NCBI RefSeq assembly: GCF_000310145.2
Contig: NZ_AMXA01000004.1
Coordinates: 124,001-188,000 of the forward strand
Length of the DNA stretch: 64,000 nt
Source: Thauera sp. 28
Lineage (GTDB): Bacteria > Pseudomonadota > Gammaproteobacteria > Burkholderiales > Rhodocyclaceae
Reading direction: 5' to 3'
Positions 45,112-53,210 of this stretch are shown here, in pieces. Position 1 is the first letter of the stretch; each line of letters begins with the position of its first letter. A model generated the notes under the pieces. That model worked only from the letters and a program-made list of their open reading frames with translations. It did not search any database and had not been told where the DNA came from. Position numbers and translations under genes: made by a program.

Positions 45112-46392
45112 ATGCTCAAGGCCTTGCTCATTGATCCGTCGCGCTTCCAGCGCTCGGTGATCGAGTCGATTTTTCGTCGCCGGGATGTCGAGGTAGACAT
45201 GGCCGACGGTGCGGTTGCCGGCCTGCAGGCGCTGGCCCAAGGGGGCTACAACATCCTGTGCTTCTCGCTCGAACTGGGTGACATGCGCGGCCCCGAGTTC
45301 TACCGCGAAGTCCGCAGACGTCGGCTGGCAGAAGGGGTGCCCGCGCTGATGCTGGCGGCAACGCCGGACAAGCGGGTGTTTGACGATGCGATTGCTGCCG
45401 GGGTGACGGAGTGTTTTCCCAAGGCACGGCTCGATGAACTCGAGCAGTACATCGGGCAGTGGGAGCGCCGTTCGAACCGGCGCCTGTCCGGCCGCGTGCT
45501 GCTGGTCGAGGACAGCGACACCGCCGCCCAGTTCTGCAGCGAAGTCATGGAGAGGCTCGGGCTGGAAGTGTCGCGCTATCGCACCGCAGAGGAGGCGATT
45601 GCGACCTTGCCCCACGAGGACTACAGGATCGTTGTCACCGACTTCGTGCTTGAGGGGCTGCAGACCGGGCTCTCGGTGATCCGCGCCGTACGTGCGCTCC
45701 CGGGGCGCAAGGCCGAGTTGCCGATCCTGGCCTTGTCCGCGCTGGACAATGTCGCGCGCCGTGTGGAGATCCTGCGCGCGGGCGCCAACGATTTCGTGAC
45801 CAAGCCAGTGGTGGCGGAGGAGCTGGCGGCCCGCCTGGGCAACCTGCTGATGTTGCGCATGCTGTTCGAGCAGCTGGCGGCGCAGCATGAACTGGTCAAG
45901 GAGATGGCGGTGCGCGATGCCTTGACCTCGCTGCACAACCGCCATCACCTCATGGCCGAGATGCCGCGCCTGCTGCAGGCGGCGCGCGAGAACGAGCAGC
46001 CGCTCACGCTGGTGGTCATCGATGTCGATCATTTCAAGCGCATCAATGACCACCATGGTCATACCCGCGGCGATGAGGTGCTTGTGGCCGTTGCCCGACT
46101 CCTGGCCGAGGCCGCGTCCGACGAGCAGTTGCTCGTGCGCTATGGCGGGGAAGAGTTCGTGTGTGCGCTGCTGGGCGCTACGCCCGCGCAGGTCGAAGAC
46201 GATGCCGATCGCTTGCGCGAGCGCATTGCCTCTGCCTACCCGGCCGGCATCGAGGTGACGGCCAGCTTTGGCCTCGCCACGCTGCGTCCTGGCGAGACCT
46301 TCGATCAGTTGTTCTCCCGTGCCGATGAGGCGCTCTACGAGGCCAAGCGCAGCGGCCGAAACTGCGTCGTCAGCGCCGACAGCCTTTTCTGA
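45112..46392 (+). CDS. Diguanylate cyclase with two receiver domains (one degenerate)
   Basis: A 426-residue cytoplasmic response regulator making cyclic di-GMP. Domain order: receiver 1 (1-115), receiver 2 (about 125-245), GGDEF (about 265-425). Receiver 2 keeps LLVEDSD, the phosphoacceptor in IVVTDFVLEG and the lysine in DFVTKPV. In receiver 1 the usual phosphoacceptor strand reads NILCFSLELGDM, with serine/leucine in place of aspartate, so it probably cannot be phosphorylated. The catalytic motif is GGEEF (about 345-349) after VIDVDHFKRIND. No kinase gene lies next to it. Confidence 0.93.
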   Translation: MLKALLIDPSRFQRSVIESIFRRRDVEVDMADGAVAGLQALAQGGYNILCFSLELGDMRGPEFYREVRRRRLAEGVPALMLAATPDKRVFDDAIAAGVTECFPKARLDELEQYIGQWERRSNRRLSGRVLLVEDSDTAAQFCSEVMERLGLEVSRYRTAEEAIATLPHEDYRIVVTDFVLEGLQTGLSVIRAVRALPGRKAELPILALSALDNVARRVEILRAGANDFVTKPVVAEELAARLGNLLMLRMLFEQLAAQHELVKEMAVRDALTSLHNRHHLMAEMPRLLQAARENEQPLTLVVIDVDHFKRINDHHGHTRGDEVLVAVARLLAEAASDEQLLVRYGGEEFVCALLGATPAQVEDDADRLRERIASAYPAGIEVTASFGLATLRPGETFDQLFSRADEALYEAKRSGRNCVVSADSLF

Positions 46393-46422
46393 GGCAGGTG
46401 GCGGGCGCGCTGGCAGCGTGTT

Positions 46423-46857
46423 TCAGTCCGTATGCCCGCCGTGGCATACGCACGCATCACCGAGTGCGGGGGCTTCCAGTTCGTGCAGGATGCCGCAGTG
46501 CGCTGCGCGGTTGGGTGTGCCGCATTGGCTGCGCAGGGTGGTGAGTTGGCGTTCGAGCGTGCGCAGGCTGTCGAGGCGGGCGCGGACACGGGCGAGTTGG
46601 GTGTCGATCAGCGTATTGACCTCGGCGCATTGCGCTGCCGGGTCATCGACGAAGCGCAGCAGGCGTGCGACGTCGGCCAGCGTGATGTCCAGCGCCCTGC
46701 AGTGGCGGATGAAGGCCAGGCGCTCGAGGTGTGTGCCCGCATACACCCGATAGCCGTTGTCGCTGCGAGCCGGTGCTGGCAACAGCCCGATGCGCTCGTA
46801 GTAGCGGACGGTCTCGACCTCGACATGGGCCGCCTTGGCCAGTTCGCCGATCTTCAT
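46423..46857 (-). CDS. cadR: MerR-family Cd(II)/Pb(II)-responsive regulator
   Basis: A 144-residue MerR regulator. The N-terminal winged helix reads MKIGELAKAAHVEVETVRYY and YERIGLLPAPARSDNGYR; a dimerisation helix follows to about residue 115. Cysteines in AAQCAEV (about 78), SQCGTPNRAAHCGI (about 112-120) and a C-terminal ACVCHGGH match the metal site of CadR/PbrR proteins. It is divergent from a CDF exporter, and a perfect operator with a 19-bp spacer lies between the two, the classic MerR activation design. ATG 46857 gives the standard start. Cadmium, lead or zinc are the likely effectors. Confidence 0.9.
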   Translation of the reverse strand: MKIGELAKAAHVEVETVRYYERIGLLPAPARSDNGYRVYAGTHLERLAFIRHCRALDITLADVARLLRFVDDPAAQCAEVNTLIDTQLARVRARLDSLRTLERQLTTLRSQCGTPNRAAHCGILHELEAPALGDACVCHGGHTD

Positions 46858-46895
46858 CGCTTGCCTCTCCTCGTCGCGACATCGCATCCGATCGC

Positions 46896-46926
46896 TTGAC
46901 CCTGTAGCGGCTACAGGGTGTTTGAT
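46896..46926 (+). promoter_or_regulatory. MerR-type promoter/operator of the CDF exporter
   Basis: TTGACC (46896-46901) and TTTGAT (46921-46926) are 19 bp apart. The spacer holds a perfect dyad, ACCCTGTAGC (46899-46908) and GCTACAGGGT (46910-46919). A MerR regulator would untwist the long spacer on metal binding. Confidence 0.85.
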
Positions 46927-46956
46927 GCGCCTATCGTATACAAACAGGAGCGCGCC

Positions 46957-47592
46957 GTGGCTGGTTGTTGTTCTCATTCCACCTGCGATGCGGGTGCGGC
47001 AAGCCCGCGTTTCCGCCAGGCATTGTGGATTGCGCTGGGCGTCAATGCGGCGATGTTCGTGGTCGAATTCGTCGCCGGTCTTGCTGTGGGGTCGGTTGCC
47101 CTGTGGGCCGACGCCCTCGACTTTGCCGGCGATGCAGCAAACTACGCGCTGTCGCTGATGGTGCTGTCGTGGGGGTTGCTGTGGCGCGCGCGCGCGGCCC
47201 TGCTCAAGGGGGTGGTGATGACCCTGTTCGGCGCAGCGGTCGTCGTGCGTGCCCTGTGGGCGTTCCAGCACGGCCTGGTGCCCGAGCCGCTGACCATGGG
47301 GGCGGTGGGTGTGCTCGCGTTGCTCGCGAATGCAGGTGTGGCACTGCTGCTGTACCGCTTTCGCGGCGGCGATGCGAACATGCGCTCGGTGTGGCTGTGC
47401 AGTCGCAACGACGCGATCGGCAACCTGGCGGTCATCCTTGCTGCCGCCGGGGTGTTCGGCACCGGCAGCGGCCTTCCGGATCTGGTCGTGGCGCTGGTGA
47501 TGTCCAGCCTCGCGCTGTGGTCGGGACTGGATATCATCAGGCATGCGAGGCGCGACATGGCTCATGCGCGCCAGGGGCAACCGGCGGGTTGA
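46957..47592 (+). CDS. Cation diffusion facilitator family metal exporter
   Basis: An inner-membrane metal/proton antiporter of about 211 residues with six hydrophobic segments. The metal-site helix reads GSVALWADALDFAGDAANY, and helix V reads SVWLCSRNDAIGNLAVILAA. It lacks the C-terminal cytoplasmic domain of longer CDFs, as in the short CzcD-like members paired with CadR. I chose GTG 46957 with AGGAG 6 nt upstream, giving an N-terminus with a Cys/His cluster (AGCCSHSTC); a frame from 46918 would start inside the operator. It should export Cd, Zn or Pb under control of the divergent MerR protein. Confidence 0.88.
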   Translation: MAGCCSHSTCDAGAASPRFRQALWIALGVNAAMFVVEFVAGLAVGSVALWADALDFAGDAANYALSLMVLSWGLLWRARAALLKGVVMTLFGAAVVVRALWAFQHGLVPEPLTMGAVGVLALLANAGVALLLYRFRGGDANMRSVWLCSRNDAIGNLAVILAAAGVFGTGSGLPDLVVALVMSSLALWSGLDIIRHARRDMAHARQGQPAG

Positions 47593-47605
47593 GGTCGAGG
47601 CGGTA

Positions 47606-48811
47606 TCAGAGCAGTGCGTTCGCCGCCCAGCCGGCAAGGCCGCTGGCGGTCACGACCAGCCAGGGCGGCAGCTTCCAGAACAGCAGCGCCACCAGGGCCA
47701 GCAGCGCCAGCCCGAAGTCGGCCGGGCCGTGGATCGCGCTCGTCCACACCGGGTCGTAGAGCGCGGCAAGGAGCAGCCCGACCACGGCCGCGTTGATGCC
47801 CGCGAGGGCCGTCTGGGTGCGGGTGTTCCGGCGCAGGCGCTCCCAGAACGGCAGGGCGCCGACAACGAGCAGGAAGGACGGCGCGAAGATTGCGAGCAGG
47901 CAGATGAACGCCCCCAGCCAGCCGCTCGGGGCGTCGTTCATCGAGGCGCCCAGGAAGGCCGCGAAGGTGAACAAGGGGCCGGGGACGGCTTGCGCCGCGC
48001 CGTAGCCGGCCAGGAAGCTGTCGCTCGCAACCCAGCCGCTGGGCACCACCGCGCTCTGCAGCAGGGGCAGGACGACATGGCCACCACCGAACACGAGCGC
48101 GCCCGCGCGGTAGAAGGCGTCGACCATCGCCATCGTCTGCGTCGGAAACAGTGCGCTCAGCATCGGCAGGCCGATGAGCAAGGCGGCGAAGAGGCCGAGC
48201 GCAAGCACGCCCGCCCGGCGCCCCACCGTGATCGGCAAGGTGTCCTGGGGCGCAGCCTCGCGCGCCGGCAGCGCGGCCAGGCCGATGGCAGCGGCCGCAG
48301 CGATCACGCCGACCTGCACCCACGCCGAGGGCAGCAGCAGCACGCAACAAGTGGCCGCCGCCATCATGGAGACGCGCGCCGTGTCGGGGCACAGGCTGCG
48401 TGCCATGCCCCACACCGCCTGCGCCACCACCGCCACTGCGGCAATCTTGAGCCCCTGCAGTACACCAGGCGGGATGGCCTCGGCATGGGTGGCGATGCCT
48501 ATTGCGAACAGTGTCAGCGCGACCGCCGACGGTAGGGTGAAGCCCGCCCAGGCTGCCAGTGCCCCGCCATAGCCTGCGCGGCTGAGACCGAGCGCGATGC
48601 CGACCTGGCTGCTGGCCGGGCCGGGCAGGAACTGGCAGAGCGCGACCAGATCCGCATAGCTGCGCTCGCTCAGCCACTGGCGCCGGGTCACGAACTCGTC
48701 GCGGAAGTAGCCGATGTGTGCCACCGGGCCACCGAACGAGGTCAGGCCCAGGCGCAGGAACACCAGGAATACCGCCCAGGGGCCGCGATCGGGCCCTGCC
48801 ATCTCGCGCAT
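47606..48811 (-). CDS. chrA: Chromate transporter ChrA
   Basis: An inner-membrane chromate efflux protein of 401 residues with two homologous CHR halves. The first half has the signature FLRLGLTSFGGPVAHIGYF, then LCQFLPGPASSQVGIALG. The second half repeats it as FYRAGALVFGGGHVVLPLL and AAQAVPGPLFTFAAFLGA. ATG 48811 has AAGAGG about 8 nt upstream; a longer frame exists but has no conservation. It is convergent with the CDF exporter 13 nt away and divergent from nnrS, forming a small metal-resistance patch with cadR. Confidence 0.93.
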   Translation of the reverse strand: MREMAGPDRGPWAVFLVFLRLGLTSFGGPVAHIGYFRDEFVTRRQWLSERSYADLVALCQFLPGPASSQVGIALGLSRAGYGGALAAWAGFTLPSAVALTLFAIGIATHAEAIPPGVLQGLKIAAVAVVAQAVWGMARSLCPDTARVSMMAAATCCVLLLPSAWVQVGVIAAAAAIGLAALPAREAAPQDTLPITVGRRAGVLALGLFAALLIGLPMLSALFPTQTMAMVDAFYRAGALVFGGGHVVLPLLQSAVVPSGWVASDSFLAGYGAAQAVPGPLFTFAAFLGASMNDAPSGWLGAFICLLAIFAPSFLLVVGALPFWERLRRNTRTQTALAGINAAVVGLLLAALYDPVWTSAIHGPADFGLALLALVALLFWKLPPWLVVTASGLAGWAANALL

Positions 48812-48983
48812 CGTTACGCCTCTTGGTATATGCCGGGAACGCGCAATCATAAGCGCGATGCTGCCGCGTGAATGTGACACTCGACGTCGCCAGCCGTGCG
48901 GCGCCATCGGCGGCGCGGGCGAAAGTCCGGCTATGCTTGCCGCCTGCCGGCCGTGAGGCCGGAACGAGCAGCGGGAATCATCC

Positions 48984-50156
48984 ATGTTCAATGATCTGAG
49001 CCAGGCAGCGTTTCGTCCGTTCTTCCTGCTGGCCGGCGTCGCCGCCGTGGCCGGTGGGTTGTCGTGGCTGGCGCCTGGCGAGGATGCCGTGTTCGTCCAC
49101 GTTCACCTCCTGCTCTTCGGCATGGGCGGTGCGGCGATGGCGGGCTACCTGCTGACGGCGCTGCCGAGCTGGACCGGCCGGCACCACCTGCCGGCGGCCG
49201 TGCTGTGGGTCTTGGTGGGTCTGTGGGGGCTGGGGCGCGCCGTCGTGCCCCTGGCGGGGCATCTGCCGGTGGTGGCGCAGGTGCTGCCGGGCGCTGCGTT
49301 CCACGTCCTGCTCGCGGCCTGGCTGGTGCATGGCGTAGCCGGTGCCGGCATGTGGCGGCGTGTGCCGCTTGCGCTCGCGCCGCTTGGCCCTGGCATGGCT
49401 GAACAGTATCTGCTTGCGAGCCAGCGGGCGGGTGGCTGGGTGGGCGATGCCGGCCTGCTCGGGGTACTCGTCTTCGCCCTCCTGATGGTCGCGATCGGAG
49501 GGCGCGCGGTGCCCGCGTTCACCCAGGCAGGGCTGCGCCATCTCGGCCGTGCCGATAGCGTGCGTGCGCCGGACTGGCCGCAATGGGTATCGCTCGGCCT
49601 GCTGTCGGCGAGTCTTGCCATGGCGCTTGGCAAGGGTGCGGCTGGATGGACGGGGGCGCTGCTGCTTTGTACCGGCGTCCTGCAGTTCATGCGCTGGCTG
49701 GGCTGGTGGCCGTGGCGGCTCGGCGGCCTGCCTGCCGTGTGGATGTTGCATGGCGCCTGGGTCTGGCTGGCGCTTGGGCTGGTGCTGCAGGGGGCGGCAC
49801 TGCTTGGCTGGGCTTGGCCCGGGGGCCTGGGGCCGGGTACGGCCCTGCATGCCTTGACCATGGGGGCGATGGGCGGGATGTGCCTCGGCATCATGCTGCG
49901 CGCAGCAATGCTGCGCACGCGCAGCGGGCTGCAGCCGACCGGCATGCAGATGCTGGCTGCGGCCCTGGTGCTGGTTTCGCCCGTGCTGCGTCTTCAGCCC
50001 CTGTCCATGCTGGGCGATGCCTTGCGCCAGCCCGCGGTGTGCTGGTGCTTGGGCTGGGGGCTCTTCGTGCTCGCCATGTGGCCCGCCATGCGCGGCCCGG
50101 TCGTGCATCCGGTGCTGAGTGGCCTGCGCCCTCCGGCCGAGGTCGCTCCCAGCTGA
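48984..50156 (+). CDS. nnrS: NnrS-family haem/copper membrane protein
   Basis: A membrane protein of 390 residues with about twelve hydrophobic segments. NnrS is induced with nitrite/NO reductases in denitrifiers and protects against nitrosative stress; it binds haem and copper. Typical features are AAFRPFFLLAGVAAV at the N-terminus, HLLLFGMGGAAMAGYLLTALPSW with the conserved His near residue 40, GGRAVPAFTQAGL near 175 and LHALTMGAMGGMCLGIMLRA near 290. The 172 nt to the divergent chrA show no clear FNR site. Its presence supports a denitrifying lifestyle. Confidence 0.92.
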   Translation: MFNDLSQAAFRPFFLLAGVAAVAGGLSWLAPGEDAVFVHVHLLLFGMGGAAMAGYLLTALPSWTGRHHLPAAVLWVLVGLWGLGRAVVPLAGHLPVVAQVLPGAAFHVLLAAWLVHGVAGAGMWRRVPLALAPLGPGMAEQYLLASQRAGGWVGDAGLLGVLVFALLMVAIGGRAVPAFTQAGLRHLGRADSVRAPDWPQWVSLGLLSASLAMALGKGAAGWTGALLLCTGVLQFMRWLGWWPWRLGGLPAVWMLHGAWVWLALGLVLQGAALLGWAWPGGLGPGTALHALTMGAMGGMCLGIMLRAAMLRTRSGLQPTGMQMLAAALVLVSPVLRLQPLSMLGDALRQPAVCWCLGWGLFVLAMWPAMRGPVVHPVLSGLRPPAEVAPS

Positions 50157-50471
50157 GGTTTTACAGACTGCCATGAGGGACGAAATGGCAGCATGGTTGG
50201 CGTAGATCTGTCATCGGTGACGGGGTGCATGACGCCATGGAGCCCGGAGATGCACCCGCATGCGGCCAACGCCCGCCTTTATGGGGACGATGCGGCCAGG
50301 CACAGTGTTTGCTTATATAGTGATAGAGGCGGGGTCGAGTCGTGCTCACCAAAAGGATCGTTCCCCTCTGCGATCACCCCCCGTGGTGACGGCCGGCGCT
50401 GTTCTCCGGCCCCGCTTCCTTTTCAAGCGCGCAAGCCTGCGCCACTACACCGCCCCCAGGAGACGCAGACC
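50157..50471 (+). other. 315-bp non-coding leader before the Rieske gene
   Basis: No frame with a ribosome site or motif was found. An AT-rich patch at 50308-50330 (TTTGCTTATATAGTGATAG) could hold the promoter of the Rieske gene, which would leave a long 5' leader. I see no riboswitch fold I can name. AGGAGACGCAGACC precedes the Rieske ATG. Confidence 0.35.
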
Positions 50472-51059
50472 ATGTCCGATACCCTCAAGGAGCGCCGTCG
50501 ACTCCTCATTGCCACCTCCAGCGCCGGTGCGGTGGCCGCAGCTGCCACCGCCGTGCCCTTCATCGCCAGCCTGACCCCATCCGAGCGCGCACGCGCGGCC
50601 GGCGCGCCCGTCGAGGCCGACGTCGGCAAGCTCGCACCCGGCGAGATGATGACCGTGGAGTGGCGCGGCAAGCCGGTGTGGATCGTGCGACGTACGCCCG
50701 AGATGGTTGCGGGCCTCGAGGCCCACGAGGACCGTCTCGCAGATCCCGCGTCAGGTGAGGCGCAGCAGCCCGACTATGCCGCCAACCGCCATCGCTCGAT
50801 CAACCCGGAATACCTGGTGGTGATCGGCATCTGCACCCATCTCGGCTGCTCGCCGTCGGAAAAGTTCACGACGGGCGCGGCGAGCGGCATCGCCGCCGAC
50901 TGGCCGGGGGGGTTCTTCTGCCCTTGCCACGGCTCGATCTTCGACCTCGCCGGGCGGGTCTTCCGCAGCCAGCCGGCGCCGACCAACCTCGAGATCCCGC
51001 CGCACAAATGGTTGTCGGCCAGCCTGGTGCTGATCGGCGAGGATGACGGGACGGCCTGA
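50472..51059 (+). CDS. petA: Ubiquinol-cytochrome c reductase Rieske iron-sulfur subunit
   Basis: A 195-residue Rieske protein anchored by an N-terminal segment with a twin-arginine-like start (KERRRLLIATSSAGAVAAAA). The cluster motifs are CTHLGC near residue 123 and CPCHGS near 155, giving two Cys and two His to the 2Fe-2S centre. It fits the cytochrome bc1 complex family. The usual partners petB and petC do not follow; the next gene is on the other strand and unrelated. So this may be a second, stand-alone copy. ATG 50472 is supported by AGGAGA upstream. Confidence 0.9.
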   Translation: MSDTLKERRRLLIATSSAGAVAAAATAVPFIASLTPSERARAAGAPVEADVGKLAPGEMMTVEWRGKPVWIVRRTPEMVAGLEAHEDRLADPASGEAQQPDYAANRHRSINPEYLVVIGICTHLGCSPSEKFTTGAASGIAADWPGGFFCPCHGSIFDLAGRVFRSQPAPTNLEIPPHKWLSASLVLIGEDDGTA

Positions 51060-51165
51060 GCAGTGCGACCACGCCACTCGACAGCGCCGGCAACAGCCAG
51101 GCCGCGGTGGCGTCGAAGGCCGGGCCAACTGCGCGCTGGCACGGCCGCCTGGTACGAAAGGGCCT

Positions 51166-51582
51166 TTAGAAACCGATTACCTTGCGGTTCGGTTCCAGCA
51201 GGGCCGCGCCCATCTCTGCAGGCTTGGCCGCTTTGATGCCGTCCTTGAGGTCTTCCGCGGTCTTGCCGCTGTTGGGCAGGTAGAGCGCGCACACCGATGC
51301 CGTGGCGCCTTTCTTGAGCGCGGCGTCGAGCAGTTGCGCCGGCGTCACGTTGTTGGGCTTCAGTGCTTCGCCGCCCGCGTCCTTGAGCGCCAGGTCGCCG
51401 GCATGGTCGCAGAGCAGCACATGGACCTGCGCACCCTGCTCCTGCATCTGGTTGGTGAGCACCATGGCCATGCCCTGGGTCATGGTGCTTTGGGCGGTGA
51501 GTACCACGGTGACCGGCTGCTTGTCGGCGAGGGCAGCACTGGAAGCAAGCGCAATGGTGAGGGCGACGAGGGTCTTCTTCAT
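51166..51582 (-). CDS. Exported DsrE-family protein
   Basis: A 138-residue protein with a signal peptide (KKTLVALTIALASSAALA) and a DsrE/DsrF-like fold in the mature part: TVVLTAQSTM, QEQGAQVHVLLCDHAGDLAL with a conserved cysteine near residue 60, and GATASVCALYLPNSG with a second near 100. Cytoplasmic DsrE proteins relay sulfur on cysteines; exported ones are poorly understood. AAGGAG lies 7 nt before ATG 51582. It is convergent with the Rieske gene. A link to periplasmic sulfur or thiol handling is only a guess. Confidence 0.83.
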   Translation of the reverse strand: MKKTLVALTIALASSAALADKQPVTVVLTAQSTMTQGMAMVLTNQMQEQGAQVHVLLCDHAGDLALKDAGGEALKPNNVTPAQLLDAALKKGATASVCALYLPNSGKTAEDLKDGIKAAKPAEMGAALLEPNRKVIGF

Positions 51583-51796
51583 GGTGAAACTCCTTTGCTG
51601 GGTGGTTAAGCGCTCATTAATATAAGCCAATACTAATCAATGGGCCAGGTTTTTGTATGACGGATGCGATGGCTCGAACGCCATGAAAGGCGCGCGCAAC
51701 AGGCGCACGGATGACATGCAGCAGCGCAGGAGAGGGGTGAGGAGAGCCGCTCCGGCGCCCCCAGGGGGGCGGCCGGTGTCACGGCTGGCAGCTGTG

Positions 51797-53209
51797 TCAG
51801 CGAACGAGCCGGCTCCAGGCGAGACGGCAGCCGGTGAGACAGAAACCGATGCCCAGCAGTGAGAGCACGATGATCAGTGCATCCCGGAGCAGGGGACGGG
51901 CGGCGAGGTAGGGGAAGTCAAGGCGGTGCAGGCCCTGGTACAGCCAGCGCTGGGCGAAGTCGTGGCGGTTGCTGGTGTGTGCAACGTGGCCGCTGCCTGG
52001 CGAGATGTAGAGCACCGTGGCGGCTTCGTCCCCGAGTTCGACGCGTACCACGGGGAAGGTGCGCGGGTGGTGGCGCAGGGCGTAGTAGCGGCTGTCCGCC
52101 TCCGCTTGCCATGCGATGCGGGCGATGGTGATCCCCGGAATGGCTTGTAGCGCCTGGTCGATGTCGGCCAGCGTGAGGCTGTCCTGCGCGGACTGCCCGT
52201 CGATGACGATGCGCGAACCCTGCGCCTGGCGGTCGACGCGCAGCGCATGGCCTCCCAGACCGCTCCATTCCAGTTCGCGGCTGTCGGGTGCCGGCTGCGG
52301 CAGTGCGCCCAGCGTGGCGACGGCCGGTAGCGTGTTGCCGACGATCCGCTGTGGGCCGGATGCCAGGCCGAACGGTGCCATCGACAGCCAGCCACTGAGC
52401 AACCAGCCGAGCAGGATGAGCGTGCTTGCCATGCCCGCCAGGAGGTGCCAACGCTTCCAGGGATCGCGGTACGGTGTCATCCGGCCGCCGCTGTAACGGC
52501 GCTTGATGCGCAGGCGCTGCCAGCCAAGCCAGAAGCCGGTGGCCGTCAGCGCCAGGGCCAGGAAGCTCGCCCACAGCACCACGTTGCGCCACAGCGGGGT
52601 GTTCTGCCGCAAAGGCGTGACATAGATCCAGTGCGTCACGCTGCCGAGCCAGTTCCACGCGCGTTCGGCGGTGCTGGTGTCGAGTGCGATCTCGCCCGAG
52701 CGGGTGGACACATAGAAGTGGCGTCCGTCGCCAAGCTCGACGCGCCAGAACGGACGCAGGGCGTCGAAGCGGCGGTAGTCGGTCCACTGATCGACCTCCA
52801 CCGCGGCGACGCGGGCGACTTCGTGCCCGTCCGCCAAAGCCTGCACCAGGCGGCGTGCGGCCTCGGCGTCGGGCGCCGGCAGCACCGCCCCCGTGGCAGC
52901 ATCGACCGCATGCCAGTGCTGCCCGGCGAGGATGCGGTAGGCCGGGCGGCCGTCGGCTGCGTTCAGCCGGATCGCCTGTGGCTGGCCTGGCAGGCCCAGG
53001 GCCTGCCAGGCGGCGGCAGGGGTGACGCGCACGCCTGCTGGGTCGAGCACAGGCAGCGCGGCCAGGCGCTCTGTCTGGTCAAGCTGCGGCCGGGCCACGA
53101 ACAGCATGACCAGGCCGGAGACGAACCAGAGCAGCGCCATCAGGCCGAGCCCGACGCCCAGCCAGCGGTGGGCCAGATGCAGCCAGCGCGCAAGTCTGCC
53201 TTGGGTCAT
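51797..53209 (-). CDS. PepSY-associated membrane protein
   Basis: A 470-residue inner-membrane protein of the PepSY-TM family. There are about four hydrophobic segments: near residues 15-37, 203-228, 255-277 and 440-462. Two periplasmic PepSY-like regions lie between them (for example AYRILAGQHWHAVDAATGAV and TVLYISPGSGHVAHTSNRHD). Such proteins often sit behind TonB receptors and are thought to reduce metal or ligand complexes taken up. It begins 1 nt after the TonB receptor stop, so the two are one operon under the cobalamin riboswitch. Exact role unknown. Confidence 0.85.
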   Translation of the reverse strand: MTQGRLARWLHLAHRWLGVGLGLMALLWFVSGLVMLFVARPQLDQTERLAALPVLDPAGVRVTPAAAWQALGLPGQPQAIRLNAADGRPAYRILAGQHWHAVDAATGAVLPAPDAEAARRLVQALADGHEVARVAAVEVDQWTDYRRFDALRPFWRVELGDGRHFYVSTRSGEIALDTSTAERAWNWLGSVTHWIYVTPLRQNTPLWRNVVLWASFLALALTATGFWLGWQRLRIKRRYSGGRMTPYRDPWKRWHLLAGMASTLILLGWLLSGWLSMAPFGLASGPQRIVGNTLPAVATLGALPQPAPDSRELEWSGLGGHALRVDRQAQGSRIVIDGQSAQDSLTLADIDQALQAIPGITIARIAWQAEADSRYYALRHHPRTFPVVRVELGDEAATVLYISPGSGHVAHTSNRHDFAQRWLYQGLHRLDFPYLAARPLLRDALIIVLSLLGIGFCLTGCRLAWSRLVR

Positions 53210-53210
53210 G

